A stretch of 64,000 nucleotides of DNA, taken from positions 248,001 to 312,000 of the forward strand of contig JAHCKM010000002.1 of assembly GCA_026125795.1 (NCBI GenBank). Direction: 5' to 3'. A program made the position numbers and the translations under genes. Shown here piece by piece: positions 25,703 through 34,860 of this stretch. The notes beneath the pieces were generated by a model. It saw only the letters and a list, made by a program, of their open reading frames with translations, ran no database searches and was not told the origin of the DNA. This DNA is from Burkholderiaceae bacterium (lineage in GTDB: Bacteria > Pseudomonadota > Gammaproteobacteria > Burkholderiales > Burkholderiaceae_C). Position 1 is the first letter of the stretch. The number at the start of each line of letters is the position of its first letter.

Positions 25703-27430
25703 TCACTTCAGAGCGAGCGCCTGACGGATCGCCGCGGCGACGGCTTCCGTCTTGAGAGTTCGCCAGCGCGCGCAGACATGCTGGTCCGGACGGAGCAGCA
25801 CCGCAGTGCCAGCTCGCAGGTCGTAGCGCTGGGCGACCAGGCCTTCGACATCAAACAGCGTCTCGGTGGCGGGGACGGCGCCATTGGAGCCGGGCGGCGC
25901 GATCAGCAACGTCTTGATCGACAGCGGGAAAGACCGCGCAGCCAAGGTATCGGTCAAACGCGCAGTGTTCTCGTCCGCCACAAGCAGGAGGGTGAAGCCA
26001 TCTCCACATTGGCGCAGCAGCCAAGTGTCAGTGCCGTCGGCCATCCGGACCGGGGCATCGACTGCCGGCGCGCCCGGGCGCAAGCGGCCCGTGAAGCTGT
26101 CGCTGTCGTCGGTGTTGAGGCTGGACGCGTGCAGCGTAGCCGGGACCGACAGCCGTCCGCTGTTGACAATCGTCCGCGCGAAGGAGTGGCGCTTCGAAAG
26201 CGTCAGCACGGCATCGCGGAACAAGCGGCTGATTTCGCTCTTGGGCGTGATGAAGTCCGTGGCACGCGTCGAGTTCAGAATGTTTTCGTCGGCTGCGAAC
26301 TCGCGCTCCTCGGCATAGGTATCGAGCAGCGCATCCGTCGCAGCACCGCGCAGCACGGCGTCGAGCTTCCACGCCAGGTTCTCAGCGTCCTGGACACCCG
26401 AATTGGCGCCGCGCGCTCCGAACGGCGAAACGCCGTGGGCGGAGTCGCCGGCGAACAGCACCCGCCCATGGCGGAACCGATCCATGCGCAGGCAGGCGAA
26501 CGTGTAGACGCTTGCCCATTCCAACTCGTAGGGTACGTCGCGGCCAATCGCGGCGCGCATCATCGCGTCCACCCGAGGCTTGATGTTCTCGGGCTTCTTC
26601 TCCTCATCGGGGTTGGCGTCCCAGCCGAGTTGGAAGTCAATACGCCATACGCCGTCGGGCTGGCGATGCAGCAAGACGCTTTGGTTGCGATGGAAGGGAG
26701 GGTCGAACCAGAACCAGCGCTCGGCGGGAAAGTCGGCCTGCATGCGCACGTCGGCGATCAGGAAGCGATCGCGGAACACGCGCCCCTTGCTCTCCTGTCC
26801 GAGCAGGGCTCGCAATGTCGAGCGCGATCCATCGCAGGCGGCGACATAGTCGGCGCGCATGTTGTAGCGACCGTCTGGCGTCTCGATTTCCAGGTGGACG
26901 CCCTCGCCGTCCTGCTGCAGCCCGACGACGTTGTTCTTCCAGCGGATCTCGATGTTCGGCAGCTCAGCGGCGCGAACGGCCAGGAAGGCCTCGGCGTAGT
27001 ACTGCTGAAGGTTGATGAAGGCTGGTCGTTCGTGACCGGGCTCGGGCAGCAGATCGAAGCGGTACAGCTGCTCGCTGCCGAAGAAGACCTTGCCGACACT
27101 CCAGCCGACGCCCTTGGCACACATCGCGTCGCCTACCCCCAGGCGGTCCCAGATCTCGAGCGTGCGCTTGGCGAAGCAGATTGCACGCGAGCCTGTGGAG
27201 AGCTTGCTGTCGTTGTCGAGCAGCAGCACACGTCGCCCGCGCTGCGCCAGATCGATGGCAAGGCTCAATCCCACAGGTCCAGCACCCACAACGACGATGG
27301 CGTGATGTGCCTTCGCCTGCACATCTTGGTCCGCTGAGCGGCGGTAGACGAATTCGTGCGACTGGATTGCGCTACCGTCACTCTCGTAGCCGAGCGGCGG
27401 GTTGGTGCGCGTCGCCGTTTGCGCGGTCAT
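25703..27430 (-). CDS. FAD-dependent aromatic monooxygenase (MhpA/PheA class)
   Basis: 575 residues. The dinucleotide-binding motif is VVVGAGPVGLSLAIDLAQRG near residues 46-65, the DG motif is YVAACDGSRSTLR, and the GD motif is VLFAGDSAHGVSPFGARG. The C-terminal about 150 residues form the thioredoxin-like domain of class A hydroxylases such as MhpA. These enzymes use NAD(P)H and O2 to hydroxylate a phenolic ring. Followed by DUF2783, MBL, EthD, VOC and fumarylacetoacetase genes, it likely makes a dihydroxylated ring that is then cleaved. Flavonoid- and phenylpropanoid-degrading loci have similar sets, so the substrate is open. Confidence 0.9.
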   Translation of the reverse strand: MTAQTATRTNPPLGYESDGSAIQSHEFVYRRSADQDVQAKAHHAIVVVGAGPVGLSLAIDLAQRGRRVLLLDNDSKLSTGSRAICFAKRTLEIWDRLGVGDAMCAKGVGWSVGKVFFGSEQLYRFDLLPEPGHERPAFINLQQYYAEAFLAVRAAELPNIEIRWKNNVVGLQQDGEGVHLEIETPDGRYNMRADYVAACDGSRSTLRALLGQESKGRVFRDRFLIADVRMQADFPAERWFWFDPPFHRNQSVLLHRQPDGVWRIDFQLGWDANPDEEKKPENIKPRVDAMMRAAIGRDVPYELEWASVYTFACLRMDRFRHGRVLFAGDSAHGVSPFGARGANSGVQDAENLAWKLDAVLRGAATDALLDTYAEEREFAADENILNSTRATDFITPKSEISRLFRDAVLTLSKRHSFARTIVNSGRLSVPATLHASSLNTDDSDSFTGRLRPGAPAVDAPVRMADGTDTWLLRQCGDGFTLLLVADENTARLTDTLAARSFPLSIKTLLIAPPGSNGAVPATETLFDVEGLVAQRYDLRAGTAVLLRPDQHVCARWRTLKTEAVAAAIRQALALK

Positions 27431-27448
27431 GGGCCGTCTCTCAGAGGA

Positions 27449-28159
27449 TCAGTGCGCGCCCAGGTACGCAGCGCGCACCTTCGGGTCGTTGAGCAGTTCC
27501 CGTCCCGAGCCCTGTGCAGTGATGCGACCGGTCTCTAGCACGTAGGCGCGGTCCGCGACCGCCAGTGCCTGCTTGGCCATCTGCTCGACAAGAAGGATCG
27601 TCAGCCCGGACTCGCGCAGGCTGCGGATCGCGCGAAAGATGTCAGCGATGATCAAGGGGGCAAGGCCAAGCGACGGCTCGTCCAGCAACAGCAAACGCGG
27701 CTTGCTCATCAGCGCGCGCGCCATCGCGAGCATCTGCTGCTCGCCACCCGATAGCGTTCCGGCGTACTGGTGCTCACGTTCCTTCAGGCGAGGAAAGCGC
27801 TTGAACTCGCCATGAAGCGACTCTTCGACTCCCGCATCCCGCGCGCCGCGCGTATAGGCGCCGAGCAAAAGGTTGTCGCGAACGGTTTGGTCAGGAAAGA
27901 CACCACGTCCTTCAGGCGACAGTGCGACCCCGACGCTCACACGCTTGTGCGCTGGCACGTCGGTGCAGTCCTTGCCGTCAATGACCACGCGACCGCTGGC
28001 GACCTTTTCGAGGCCGGCAATGCCCTTGAGCAAGGTGCTCTTGCCAGCGCCGTTCGCGCCGATGATCGTCACCACCTCGCCGGAGCGGACCTCAAGGTCC
28101 ACTCCCTTGACCGCCTCGATCGCACCGTAGGAAATGTGCGTCGATTCAAGTTTCAGCAT
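27449..28159 (-). CDS. livF: Branched-chain-type ABC transporter ATPase
   Basis: 236 residues. Walker A is IGANGAGKSTLL, the signature is LSGGEQQMLAMARAL and Walker B is LLLLDEPSLGLAP, with the H-loop region at LLVEQMAKQAL. It is the LivF-type ATPase of a hydrophobic amino acid uptake (HAAT) system. It lies 13 bases after the fused LivM-LivG gene and 18 before the monooxygenase gene, so substrate import and first attack are co-transcribed. In such loci Liv-type importers often carry aromatic acids rather than leucine. Confidence 0.92.
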   Translation of the reverse strand: MLKLESTHISYGAIEAVKGVDLEVRSGEVVTIIGANGAGKSTLLKGIAGLEKVASGRVVIDGKDCTDVPAHKRVSVGVALSPEGRGVFPDQTVRDNLLLGAYTRGARDAGVEESLHGEFKRFPRLKEREHQYAGTLSGGEQQMLAMARALMSKPRLLLLDEPSLGLAPLIIADIFRAIRSLRESGLTILLVEQMAKQALAVADRAYVLETGRITAQGSGRELLNDPKVRAAYLGAH

Positions 28160-28172
28160 GGCGCAGCTCCTC

Positions 28173-29978
28173 TTACGCAGCCTGCGGCAGGTCGGCGTCT
28201 TCGCCGGTGCCCAGGTAGGCCTCGATGACGCGCGGATTGGCCTGCACTTCGGCGGGCTTGCCCTCGGCGATCTTGATGCCGTAGTCGAGAACGATGACGT
28301 GATCGGAGATCGACATCACCAGGTCCATGTGGTGCTCGACCATCAGGATGGTCACGCCGCGCTTGCCGATCTTCATCAGCAGTTCGCCAAGCTCGGCCGT
28401 TTCCTGAGGGTTCAGGCCAGCCGCGGGTTCGTCGAGCAGAAGCAGCTGGGGCTGTGTCGCCAGCGCACGAGCCAGTTCGACGCGTCGCTGCAAGCCGTAG
28501 GGCAGGCTGCCAGCCGGTGTGTCGACGTGGCGGCCGAGGCCCACCAAGTCGAGCAGGGAGAGCGCGTGCTCGCGGGCGTCCAACTCACTGCGCCGTGCCC
28601 AGGGCGTACCGCCAAGTGAAGACCAGAAGCCGTTGCGCATGCGGGTGTGCCGGCCGAGCATCACGTTGTCCAGAACCGAGAGGTCACCGAACAGACGGAG
28701 GTTTTGGAACGTGCGTCCCATGCCCAGCGTGCAGATCGCGTGAGCCTGCGCGCCGGAGATCTCCTGACCGACGAAGCGGATCGAGCCGGCGCTCGGTTCA
28801 ACCACACCCGTCAGCATGTTGATCATCGTCGTCTTGCCGGCGCCGTTCGGACCGATCAGGGCGTGGATGTGGCCGCGCTGCAGTCGGAAGGAGACGTTCT
28901 GCGCCGGCTTGACGCCCCCATAGTTCTTGCTGACGTCTTTGACCTCGAGCAGGTCACCGCCACCGCCCTCGCACAACTTCACGCTGGCACCACCGGTGAC
29001 GGCGTCGCCGCCTTGCGGCACCTTGCCGCGGCGCCACAACTTGTTGAACAGTCCGACCACGCCGCCGGGCATCACATAGAGCGCGAACAGCAGGATCGCG
29101 CCGTATGCGAAGTGCTGAACCGCTGGCCAGCGGGCAAGCAGCGCATCCAGCAACGTCAGCAGGACTGCGCCTACCACCGGGCCCATCAGCGTGCCGGAGC
29201 CGCCGAACAGGACCATCAGGAGAATGAAAATCGACAGGTGGAAGGTGATGAAGTCCGAGTTGATGTACTGATTCTGTTGCGCGACGAGGGCGCCCGCGAT
29301 GCCGCAGGTCACCGCGGCGACCACGAATGCCATCACCTTGGCGCGATACACACGAACGCCCACCGACGAAGCCGCGATCTCGTCTGCCTGCAGCGACAAC
29401 AGCGCGCGCCCGAAGCGACCCTTCAGCAGATTGCGCAACAGGAGGTGCGTGCCGACCGCGAGCGCGAGTCCGAACCAGACCCACTGCTGACTGGTGAACG
29501 GCTTGCCATCCCACGTCAGCGGCTTGATGCCGTACAGGCCCTGCGCACCGCCAAACACCTCGGTCCATTCCGCAACCAGCCGCTCGACGACGACCCCGAA
29601 GGCCAACGTCACCATGGCCAGGTACGGTCCCTTCACGCGCAGCGATGGCAGGGCGATCAGCACCCCACACACCGCAGCGATCACGGCGGCGAGCGGCAGC
29701 GCCAGCCAAGGCGACAGATCAGCGCGCGAGGTGAGCAGCGCGACGCCATACGCGCCAGCGGCGAACAGCCCCGCCTGGCCGAGCGACTTCTGTCCTGCAT
29801 AGCCGACCAGGACGTTCATCCCAGCAGCACACAGGTAGTAGATGCACATCGTGAATGCGATGCGCAGGTAGTAGTCATTGCCGAGCTGGCCGACGACAGC
29901 GGCGACCACCGCTGCGACGAGCAACACCCCGAGCACGTGCTGGAAGCGCCCCAGCGTAGCGTTCTTGCCGGAGCTCAT
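28173..29978 (-). CDS. Fused LivM permease-LivG ATPase
   Basis: 601 residues from ATG 29976-29978, overlapping livH by four bases. Residues about 1-325 are the LivM-type permease (several hydrophobic helices, with MNVLVGYAGQKSLGQAGLF). After a Gly-rich linker, residues from about 345 are a LivG-type ATPase with Walker A IGPNGAGKTTMIN, the signature-like YGLQRRVELARAL and Walker B LLLLDEPAAGLNP. Fusion of these two subunits is a known but less common form of HAAT transporters. It fixes their ratio and position in the complex. The partners livH, livF and the binding protein flank it. Confidence 0.92.
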   Translation of the reverse strand: MSSGKNATLGRFQHVLGVLLVAAVVAAVVGQLGNDYYLRIAFTMCIYYLCAAGMNVLVGYAGQKSLGQAGLFAAGAYGVALLTSRADLSPWLALPLAAVIAAVCGVLIALPSLRVKGPYLAMVTLAFGVVVERLVAEWTEVFGGAQGLYGIKPLTWDGKPFTSQQWVWFGLALAVGTHLLLRNLLKGRFGRALLSLQADEIAASSVGVRVYRAKVMAFVVAAVTCGIAGALVAQQNQYINSDFITFHLSIFILLMVLFGGSGTLMGPVVGAVLLTLLDALLARWPAVQHFAYGAILLFALYVMPGGVVGLFNKLWRRGKVPQGGDAVTGGASVKLCEGGGGDLLEVKDVSKNYGGVKPAQNVSFRLQRGHIHALIGPNGAGKTTMINMLTGVVEPSAGSIRFVGQEISGAQAHAICTLGMGRTFQNLRLFGDLSVLDNVMLGRHTRMRNGFWSSLGGTPWARRSELDAREHALSLLDLVGLGRHVDTPAGSLPYGLQRRVELARALATQPQLLLLDEPAAGLNPQETAELGELLMKIGKRGVTILMVEHHMDLVMSISDHVIVLDYGIKIAEGKPAEVQANPRVIEAYLGTGEDADLPQAA

Positions 29979-30898
29979 ACCTTCTCCACCAACTTGCCGC
30001 CGAACAGCCCGGTCGGGCGGAAGGCGAGGACCAGGATGACGAGAGCGAAGATGGCGACATCGCGCCACTGCGCCTGCCACAGGTTGACCATCGACTCCAG
30101 CACGCCGAGTGCGAAGCCACCGATGACGCAACCGCGCGGGTTGTTGAGCCCGCCGATCATGGCGCCCGAGAAGCCCTTGAGGCCCACGGCCAAGCCCATG
30201 AACAAGGAGGCCTGCGCGATCGGCGCAAGCAGGAAGCCCGACAACCCGGCCAGCGCGGAACTGAAAACGAATGCCCCGATCATCAGCGCGTTGACGTTGA
30301 TGCCCATGAGGCTGGCATTGGCGGGGTTGTGCGCCACCGCCCGCATGGCCTTGCCGAGCATCGTGCTGCGCATCACGCGGTCGAACACGACCATGATGAC
30401 CACCGCCACGCCCAGCATGAGGATCTCCTGCGGACGCATGCCGATGCCAGCCAGGCGGATCACCTCGTCACCCGCCGGGCCCGGCACGACGACCGGCTTG
30501 GGGCCCCAGATGGCCAGGCCGAGGCTTTGCAGGATCACGCCGAAGCCGAGTGTGCTCATGACCCAGGCCATGCCGGGACGACCGGCGAACGGCCGCACGC
30601 CGAGCGTGTAGAGCAGCCAGCCGAGCAGACCCATCACGCCCAGGGCGCCGACCAATGCCAGCAGCTGTCCGGTACCTCCAGGAATGTCAGAGCCGAACGA
30701 GGTGGACGTGAGGGGCTTGCCGAGCACGAGGAACAACACGCTCATGCCAATGAAGGCACCCGCGGACACGAACTCACCGTGCGAGAAGTTCAGCGTCTTG
30801 GTCGTCGTAAACGTGATGCTGAAGCCGAGGGCGACGAGCGCGTAGGCTCCGCCCACTGCCAGGCCGCTTACCAGCGCCTGCAGGAGTGCCTGTGACAT
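29975..30898 (-). CDS. livH: Branched-chain-type ABC transporter permease
   Basis: 307 residues from ATG 30896-30898. The N-terminus reads LVSGLAVGGAYALVALGFS and the family loop LNFSHGEFVSAGAF follows. The EAA-like segment is AHNPANASLMGINV. It forms the membrane pore with the LivM half of the fused protein. The stop overlaps the start of that gene as ATGA. The binding protein is 65 bases upstream on the same strand. Confidence 0.92.
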   Translation of the reverse strand: MSQALLQALVSGLAVGGAYALVALGFSITFTTTKTLNFSHGEFVSAGAFIGMSVLFLVLGKPLTSTSFGSDIPGGTGQLLALVGALGVMGLLGWLLYTLGVRPFAGRPGMAWVMSTLGFGVILQSLGLAIWGPKPVVVPGPAGDEVIRLAGIGMRPQEILMLGVAVVIMVVFDRVMRSTMLGKAMRAVAHNPANASLMGINVNALMIGAFVFSSALAGLSGFLLAPIAQASLFMGLAVGLKGFSGAMIGGLNNPRGCVIGGFALGVLESMVNLWQAQWRDVAIFALVILVLAFRPTGLFGGKLVEKV

Positions 30899-30963
30899 GG
30901 TTTCCTCCGGTGACGGCGCCCCGCGCGCCCCTTGCAAAGGTGGCCGTGTGCCGCGTCGGTGAT

Positions 30964-32157
30964 TTACTGCTTGAAGTCGGTGGCGGTGAGGCCCTTGATG
31001 ACGGCGTCGCTGTAGGGTGCGAGCTTGCCGTCCTTCCACTTGATCCAGACGAAGTCCTTCGCCGTCAGCGCTTCACGCTGGTTCTTCGAGAATGGCTTCT
31101 CGTAGGTCTTCAGCAAGCCATTGACTGGTGCCTTGAGATCCTCGAGCGCGGCGCGGACTGCAGCGCCATCGGTCGAGCCCGCCTGCTTGATTGCGGCCGC
31201 GACGATTTGCACTGAGTCGTAGCCGTGCAGCGCAAACGAGAACGAGCTGGGTGCCTTGAGCTGGCTGCCCACGCGATCAAACAGCTTCTGCTGGGCGGGA
31301 GTCTTGCTTTCGCTGACCGTGCGCATGAACAAAGGCTTCTCGGCCAGAGTCTTGCCCGCAGCGTCGTAGAAGGTCACGTTGTCCGCGGCCCAGGAGCTGA
31401 GAGTGGCCGGGAAATAGTTGATCTTCTCCATGCTGCGCATCAGTTGCGCGATTGGCGTGCCCTGGGCCCAGACAACGATGGTGTCGACATTCGCCGCCTT
31501 CATCTTGTTCAGTTGGGAGGTCATGTCCGTGTCGCCCACTGCGAATCGCTCAACGGCGACCGGCTTGATGCCCTGCAATTCGGCGATCTCCTGCATGTCC
31601 TTCAGGCCACCGGAGCCATAGCCGGTGGTTTCAGCCATCAGGCCGACAACCTTGCTCGACGTGTTCTTCTTGACATAGGCCATGAGCGCGCCGACCTGGT
31701 CGCGGTCGACCATCGACACGCGGAACATGTAGTTGTCGACGCCAGGGCTCAGCGGCTTGGTGATGTCGGTGCCGGAGCCGACGTTGCCGATCACCGGAAT
31801 CTTCTTCTGGTTCGGGATGTGCTTCCAGGCCATCGCGTTGCCGGAGTTCGTCGGGCCGAACACCGCGACAACCTTCTCGTTGTCGATCAGGTCACTCATG
31901 TTTTGGATCGACTTCGGAGGCGCCGACGTGTCGTCGCGGACGACCAGCGCAAGCTTCTTGCCGTTGATGCCGCCTGTGGCGTTGATGTCGTCAATCGCGG
32001 CTTGCATGCCCAGCACGGCGGCCTGGCCGCTCTGTGCCGACGGTGAAGCAGACAGGTCGCCGTTGTAGCCCAGCTTGATGTCTTGCGCCTGCACAGCAGC
32101 GGCGAGCGCAAAGCCAGCCAGCGCTGCAGCGACGGCGTGGATCTTGGGGAAGGTCAT
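30964..32157 (-). CDS. Branched-chain-type ABC transporter substrate-binding protein
   Basis: 397 residues with a signal peptide ending near ALAAAVQA and a mature start of QDIKLGYNGDLS. The type I periplasmic binding fold is seen in AVLGMQAAIDDINATGGINGKKL and VFGPTNSGNAMAW. It captures a ligand in the periplasm for the Liv-type importer. Related proteins next to aromatic-degradation genes bind aromatic acids, which fits the operon, but the ligand is not determined. It is 66 bases upstream of livH in the same direction; 68 bases separate it from the SDR gene before it. Confidence 0.9.
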   Translation of the reverse strand: MTFPKIHAVAAALAGFALAAAVQAQDIKLGYNGDLSASPSAQSGQAAVLGMQAAIDDINATGGINGKKLALVVRDDTSAPPKSIQNMSDLIDNEKVVAVFGPTNSGNAMAWKHIPNQKKIPVIGNVGSGTDITKPLSPGVDNYMFRVSMVDRDQVGALMAYVKKNTSSKVVGLMAETTGYGSGGLKDMQEIAELQGIKPVAVERFAVGDTDMTSQLNKMKAANVDTIVVWAQGTPIAQLMRSMEKINYFPATLSSWAADNVTFYDAAGKTLAEKPLFMRTVSESKTPAQQKLFDRVGSQLKAPSSFSFALHGYDSVQIVAAAIKQAGSTDGAAVRAALEDLKAPVNGLLKTYEKPFSKNQREALTAKDFVWIKWKDGKLAPYSDAVIKGLTATDFKQ

Positions 32158-32225
32158 GGATGCTCTCCTTGGAAAATGCTGCCGCTTGGCGTCGGTCTCA
32201 TCGACGCCGTCACGGGGGTGAAACT

Positions 32226-33008
32226 TCAGATTGCGAGAAAGCCGCCGTCGACGGCCAGGGTGATGCCGGTGACGTACTCAGACATCGCCGACGAAAGAAA
32301 AACGACTGGACCGATCAGCTCGTTCGGTTGTCCGACGCGACCCATCGGGATGCGCGACATGAACTTTTCGAGCCGTTCGGGGTTCTCGCGCGTGGCTGCG
32401 GTCATCGGCGTTTCGATGACACCGGGAGCCAGCGCATTGACGCGCACGCCGTCCTTCGCGAGTTCGGCGGCAAGCGATTGCGTGTACAGGCGGATCGCGC
32501 CCTTCGACGGCGAGTAACCGAGGCTTCCGCCTTGGCCCGCGTAGGCGGCGATAGACGCCACGTTGACGATGGTCCCGCGCTTCGCGCGCACCGCGGGCAG
32601 GAAAGCCATCGTGACGTTGAACGTGCCATTCACGTTCACGTCCATGGTGCGTTGGAAGTTTCGTGAGGCGTTCGGACTGTCGCTGCCCTCGCGGATGATG
32701 ATGCCGGCGTTGTTCACCAGCAAGTCGACTTGACCGATCTCGCTGCCGACGCGCTCGGCCAGCGACTGACACGCTTCGGACTGCGTGACATCGAGCTTGA
32801 ACGCCCATGCCTTGCCGCCGTCCTTGTTGATGGTGTTGGCGGTCTCGTTGACGGCCGCGTCGTTGACATCGGTGACGATGACTCGTGCGCCTGACTTGTG
32901 CAGTCCGATCGCGATCTCGCGACCGTTGCCTTGGCCTGCTCCAGTAATGAACGCCAGTCGGTTCTCGAGCAGACGGGGAATCGAAGTGGTGTTTGCCATG
33001 GTGATCAC
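32226..33008 (-). CDS. SDR-family NAD(P)-dependent oxidoreductase
   Basis: 260 residues from a GTG at 33006-33008 that overlaps the previous stop; an ATG three codons later (33 bases of context without strong SD) is the alternative. The cofactor motif is AFITGAGQGNGREIA, the NNAG motif is VDLLVNNAGII, and the catalytic YxxxK is GYSPSKGAI with Ser in VNVASIAAY. The C-terminal ITLAVDGGFLA is typical of FabG-like enzymes. It should oxidise a hydroxyl group or reduce a ketone. Its coupling to the KstD-like gene suggests consecutive steps on a cyclic ketone. Confidence 0.9.
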   Translation of the reverse strand: MITMANTTSIPRLLENRLAFITGAGQGNGREIAIGLHKSGARVIVTDVNDAAVNETANTINKDGGKAWAFKLDVTQSEACQSLAERVGSEIGQVDLLVNNAGIIIREGSDSPNASRNFQRTMDVNVNGTFNVTMAFLPAVRAKRGTIVNVASIAAYAGQGGSLGYSPSKGAIRLYTQSLAAELAKDGVRVNALAPGVIETPMTAATRENPERLEKFMSRIPMGRVGQPNELIGPVVFLSSAMSEYVTGITLAVDGGFLAI

Positions 33009-34753
33009 GCCGCGTGCGGGAGTTCAGTAAAGACCGGAGGGGCTACTTTTGCTTCGGCGGCCGCCTGTGCCAGTGCAATGCCAGCGACGTAGCCGAACGT
33101 CAGCGCTGGGCCCAGCGTGATGCCGGCACCCGGGTAGTTGCCACCCATGACGCTGGCCGCGTCGTTGCCGACGGCGTGGAGACCCTTGATGGGTTGCTTG
33201 CGAGCGTCGAGCACGCGAGTTTGTGCATCCACCGCGAGACCCGCGAAAGTGCCGATGTCGCCGATCACGAGCTTGATGGCGTAGAAGGGGCCGGTCTCAA
33301 TCGGTCGAACGCACGGGTTCGGCGTGTTCAGCGCATCGCCCTGATAGCGGTTGTAGGCCTTGCTGCCGCGCGCGAATGCCGCGTCATCGCCCTTGCGAGC
33401 GTCCTTGTTGAAGATGTCGACGGTCGACTTGAGCGCCGCGGGATCAACACCGATCTGCCGGGCGAGGTCCTCGAGGGTCTTGCCTCGCTGGAGGTAACCC
33501 GTGCGCAAGTGACGTCCGATGGGCAGCGGGAACGGCGCAACGCACCCCATGCCGTACTCCCGCAACGTCTTGTGGTCGCAGATCTCCCATGCGAAGACTT
33601 CCTTGTCTCCCTTGGTGACCTTGACCAGGTCCTGCACGAAGTCGTGGTACGAGTTCGCTTCGTTGGTGAAGCGCTTGCCGTGGCGGGTCACCACGATCAC
33701 GCCGGGCTTGGCACGATCGATGAAGTGCGGCATCACACCGTGTGAGCCGTCCGGACGGGTCGTCACCGACGTCGGGACCCATGCCGCTGCGTTCGGAATC
33801 GTCGGATCGACCGTGGCGCCGACCGCTTCGGCCATGCGCAGGCCGTCGCCGGTGTTCGCGGCAGGCGACGGCGTGTAGTGCTCCTTGCCGGTCGGCGCGT
33901 GCGGAAACAGCGCCTTGCGGCGTTCGACGTCGTGCGGAAAGCCGCCGCAGGCCAGCACCACCCCGACGCGCGCCGTGACCTGCGTGCGCTTGCCTTCGCG
34001 TTCCACCCATGCGCCTGCGATCCGGTCGCCTTCGACGAGAAGCTTGCGCACCGGTGAGTTGAGCCACACCGGAATGCCGAGGTCCATGCCGGCCTTGGCC
34101 AGGCGGCCAGCCAATGCGTTGCCGTTGGTCAGCGTCATGCCGCGGCCGTGGCGCAGCACGTCGAGCATGTGCCGGCTCAGGCGCTTGGTGACATAGATGA
34201 AGGAGGTCAGCGAGCGGAACGCCCGCATGAAGTGCCAGATCTCCTTGCCAGAGCCCAGCATCATCCCGAACACAGTCAGCTCAGGCAGCGGCGGCGCGAG
34301 CTGCTTGATACGGGGTCCGAGTTCGCGGCCATCGAAAGGCCGGGCAACCATTGAGCGACCGCCCTGCGCACCGCCAGGTGCTTCGGCGTGGTAGTCCGGG
34401 AAGACCGCCGGCATGTCGAACTGCACCGGTGTCTTGCGGGTGAAGAACTCGATTGCCTTCGGCCCGTTCTCGATGAAAGCGTCGACCCGGGCGGCGTCGA
34501 AGTGAGTGGTGGTCTCGTGCTGCAGGTAGATGCGCGCGGCGCCCGGCTTCTCGTGAATCCCCTGCTCGGTCGCGAGCCGGGTTCCCGGGATCCACAGCCA
34601 GCCGCCCGAGCGGGCGGTGGTGCCGCCGTAGCGCGGCTCCTTTTCGACCACGAGCACCTTCAGTCCTTGGGAAGCAGCGGTCACTGCCGCCGCCATCCCC
34701 GATGCACCGGTTCCGACCACCAGCACATCGCACTCGACATCACGCTCATTCAT
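33005..34753 (-). CDS. FAD-dependent dehydrogenase, 3-ketosteroid delta1-dehydrogenase-like
   Basis: 582 residues. The N-terminal FAD motif is VLVVGTGASGMAAAVTAASQG with VVEKEPRYGGTTARSGG. The C-terminus has VMGGNYPGAGITLGPALTFGYVAG, the flavin-contact segment typical of KstD and related fumarate-reductase-like dehydrogenases. Family members introduce a C=C next to a ring ketone. It is the first gene of the catabolic run, 107 bases from the divergent IclR gene, and shares a GTGA overlap with the SDR gene. A steroid substrate is not implied by the rest of the locus; a simpler cyclic enone is as likely. Confidence 0.88.
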   Translation of the reverse strand: MNERDVECDVLVVGTGASGMAAAVTAASQGLKVLVVEKEPRYGGTTARSGGWLWIPGTRLATEQGIHEKPGAARIYLQHETTTHFDAARVDAFIENGPKAIEFFTRKTPVQFDMPAVFPDYHAEAPGGAQGGRSMVARPFDGRELGPRIKQLAPPLPELTVFGMMLGSGKEIWHFMRAFRSLTSFIYVTKRLSRHMLDVLRHGRGMTLTNGNALAGRLAKAGMDLGIPVWLNSPVRKLLVEGDRIAGAWVEREGKRTQVTARVGVVLACGGFPHDVERRKALFPHAPTGKEHYTPSPAANTGDGLRMAEAVGATVDPTIPNAAAWVPTSVTTRPDGSHGVMPHFIDRAKPGVIVVTRHGKRFTNEANSYHDFVQDLVKVTKGDKEVFAWEICDHKTLREYGMGCVAPFPLPIGRHLRTGYLQRGKTLEDLARQIGVDPAALKSTVDIFNKDARKGDDAAFARGSKAYNRYQGDALNTPNPCVRPIETGPFYAIKLVIGDIGTFAGLAVDAQTRVLDARKQPIKGLHAVGNDAASVMGGNYPGAGITLGPALTFGYVAGIALAQAAAEAKVAPPVFTELPHAA

Positions 34754-34811
34754 GGGTCCAGCTCCGTCTCAAAGTGGTGCGGACTGTATGCCCCTTTGCA
34801 TGCATAGTCAA

Positions 34812-34854
34812 ATGCGTTTGATATCCTCTATCCATTCGAGGTTATCTAACGCAT
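34812..34854. promoter_or_regulatory. 43-bp dyad operator between iclR and catabolic operon
   Basis: Two 17-base arms at 34812-34828 and 34838-34854 are complementary at 15 of 17 positions around a nine-base centre. The outer part is ATGCGTT/AACGCAT and the inner part GATATCCTC/GAGGTTATC. It lies 58 bases from the KstD-like start and ends 6 bases before the first possible iclR start, in the divergent promoter region. It is the natural binding site for the IclR regulator, which would control both directions. Confidence 0.75.
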
Positions 34855-34860
34855 CTGCCT

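Noticed and set aside
28647-30611. Plus-strand frame of about 654 codons opposite the Liv genes
   Set aside because: It is antisense to livH and livMG, is rich in Gln/His/Arg and is a GC-bias shadow.
33005-34753. Steroid degradation locus
   Set aside because: Only the KstD-like enzyme points to steroids; no ring-A/B cleavage HsaC/KshA-type genes are present, and the other genes fit aromatic catabolism.
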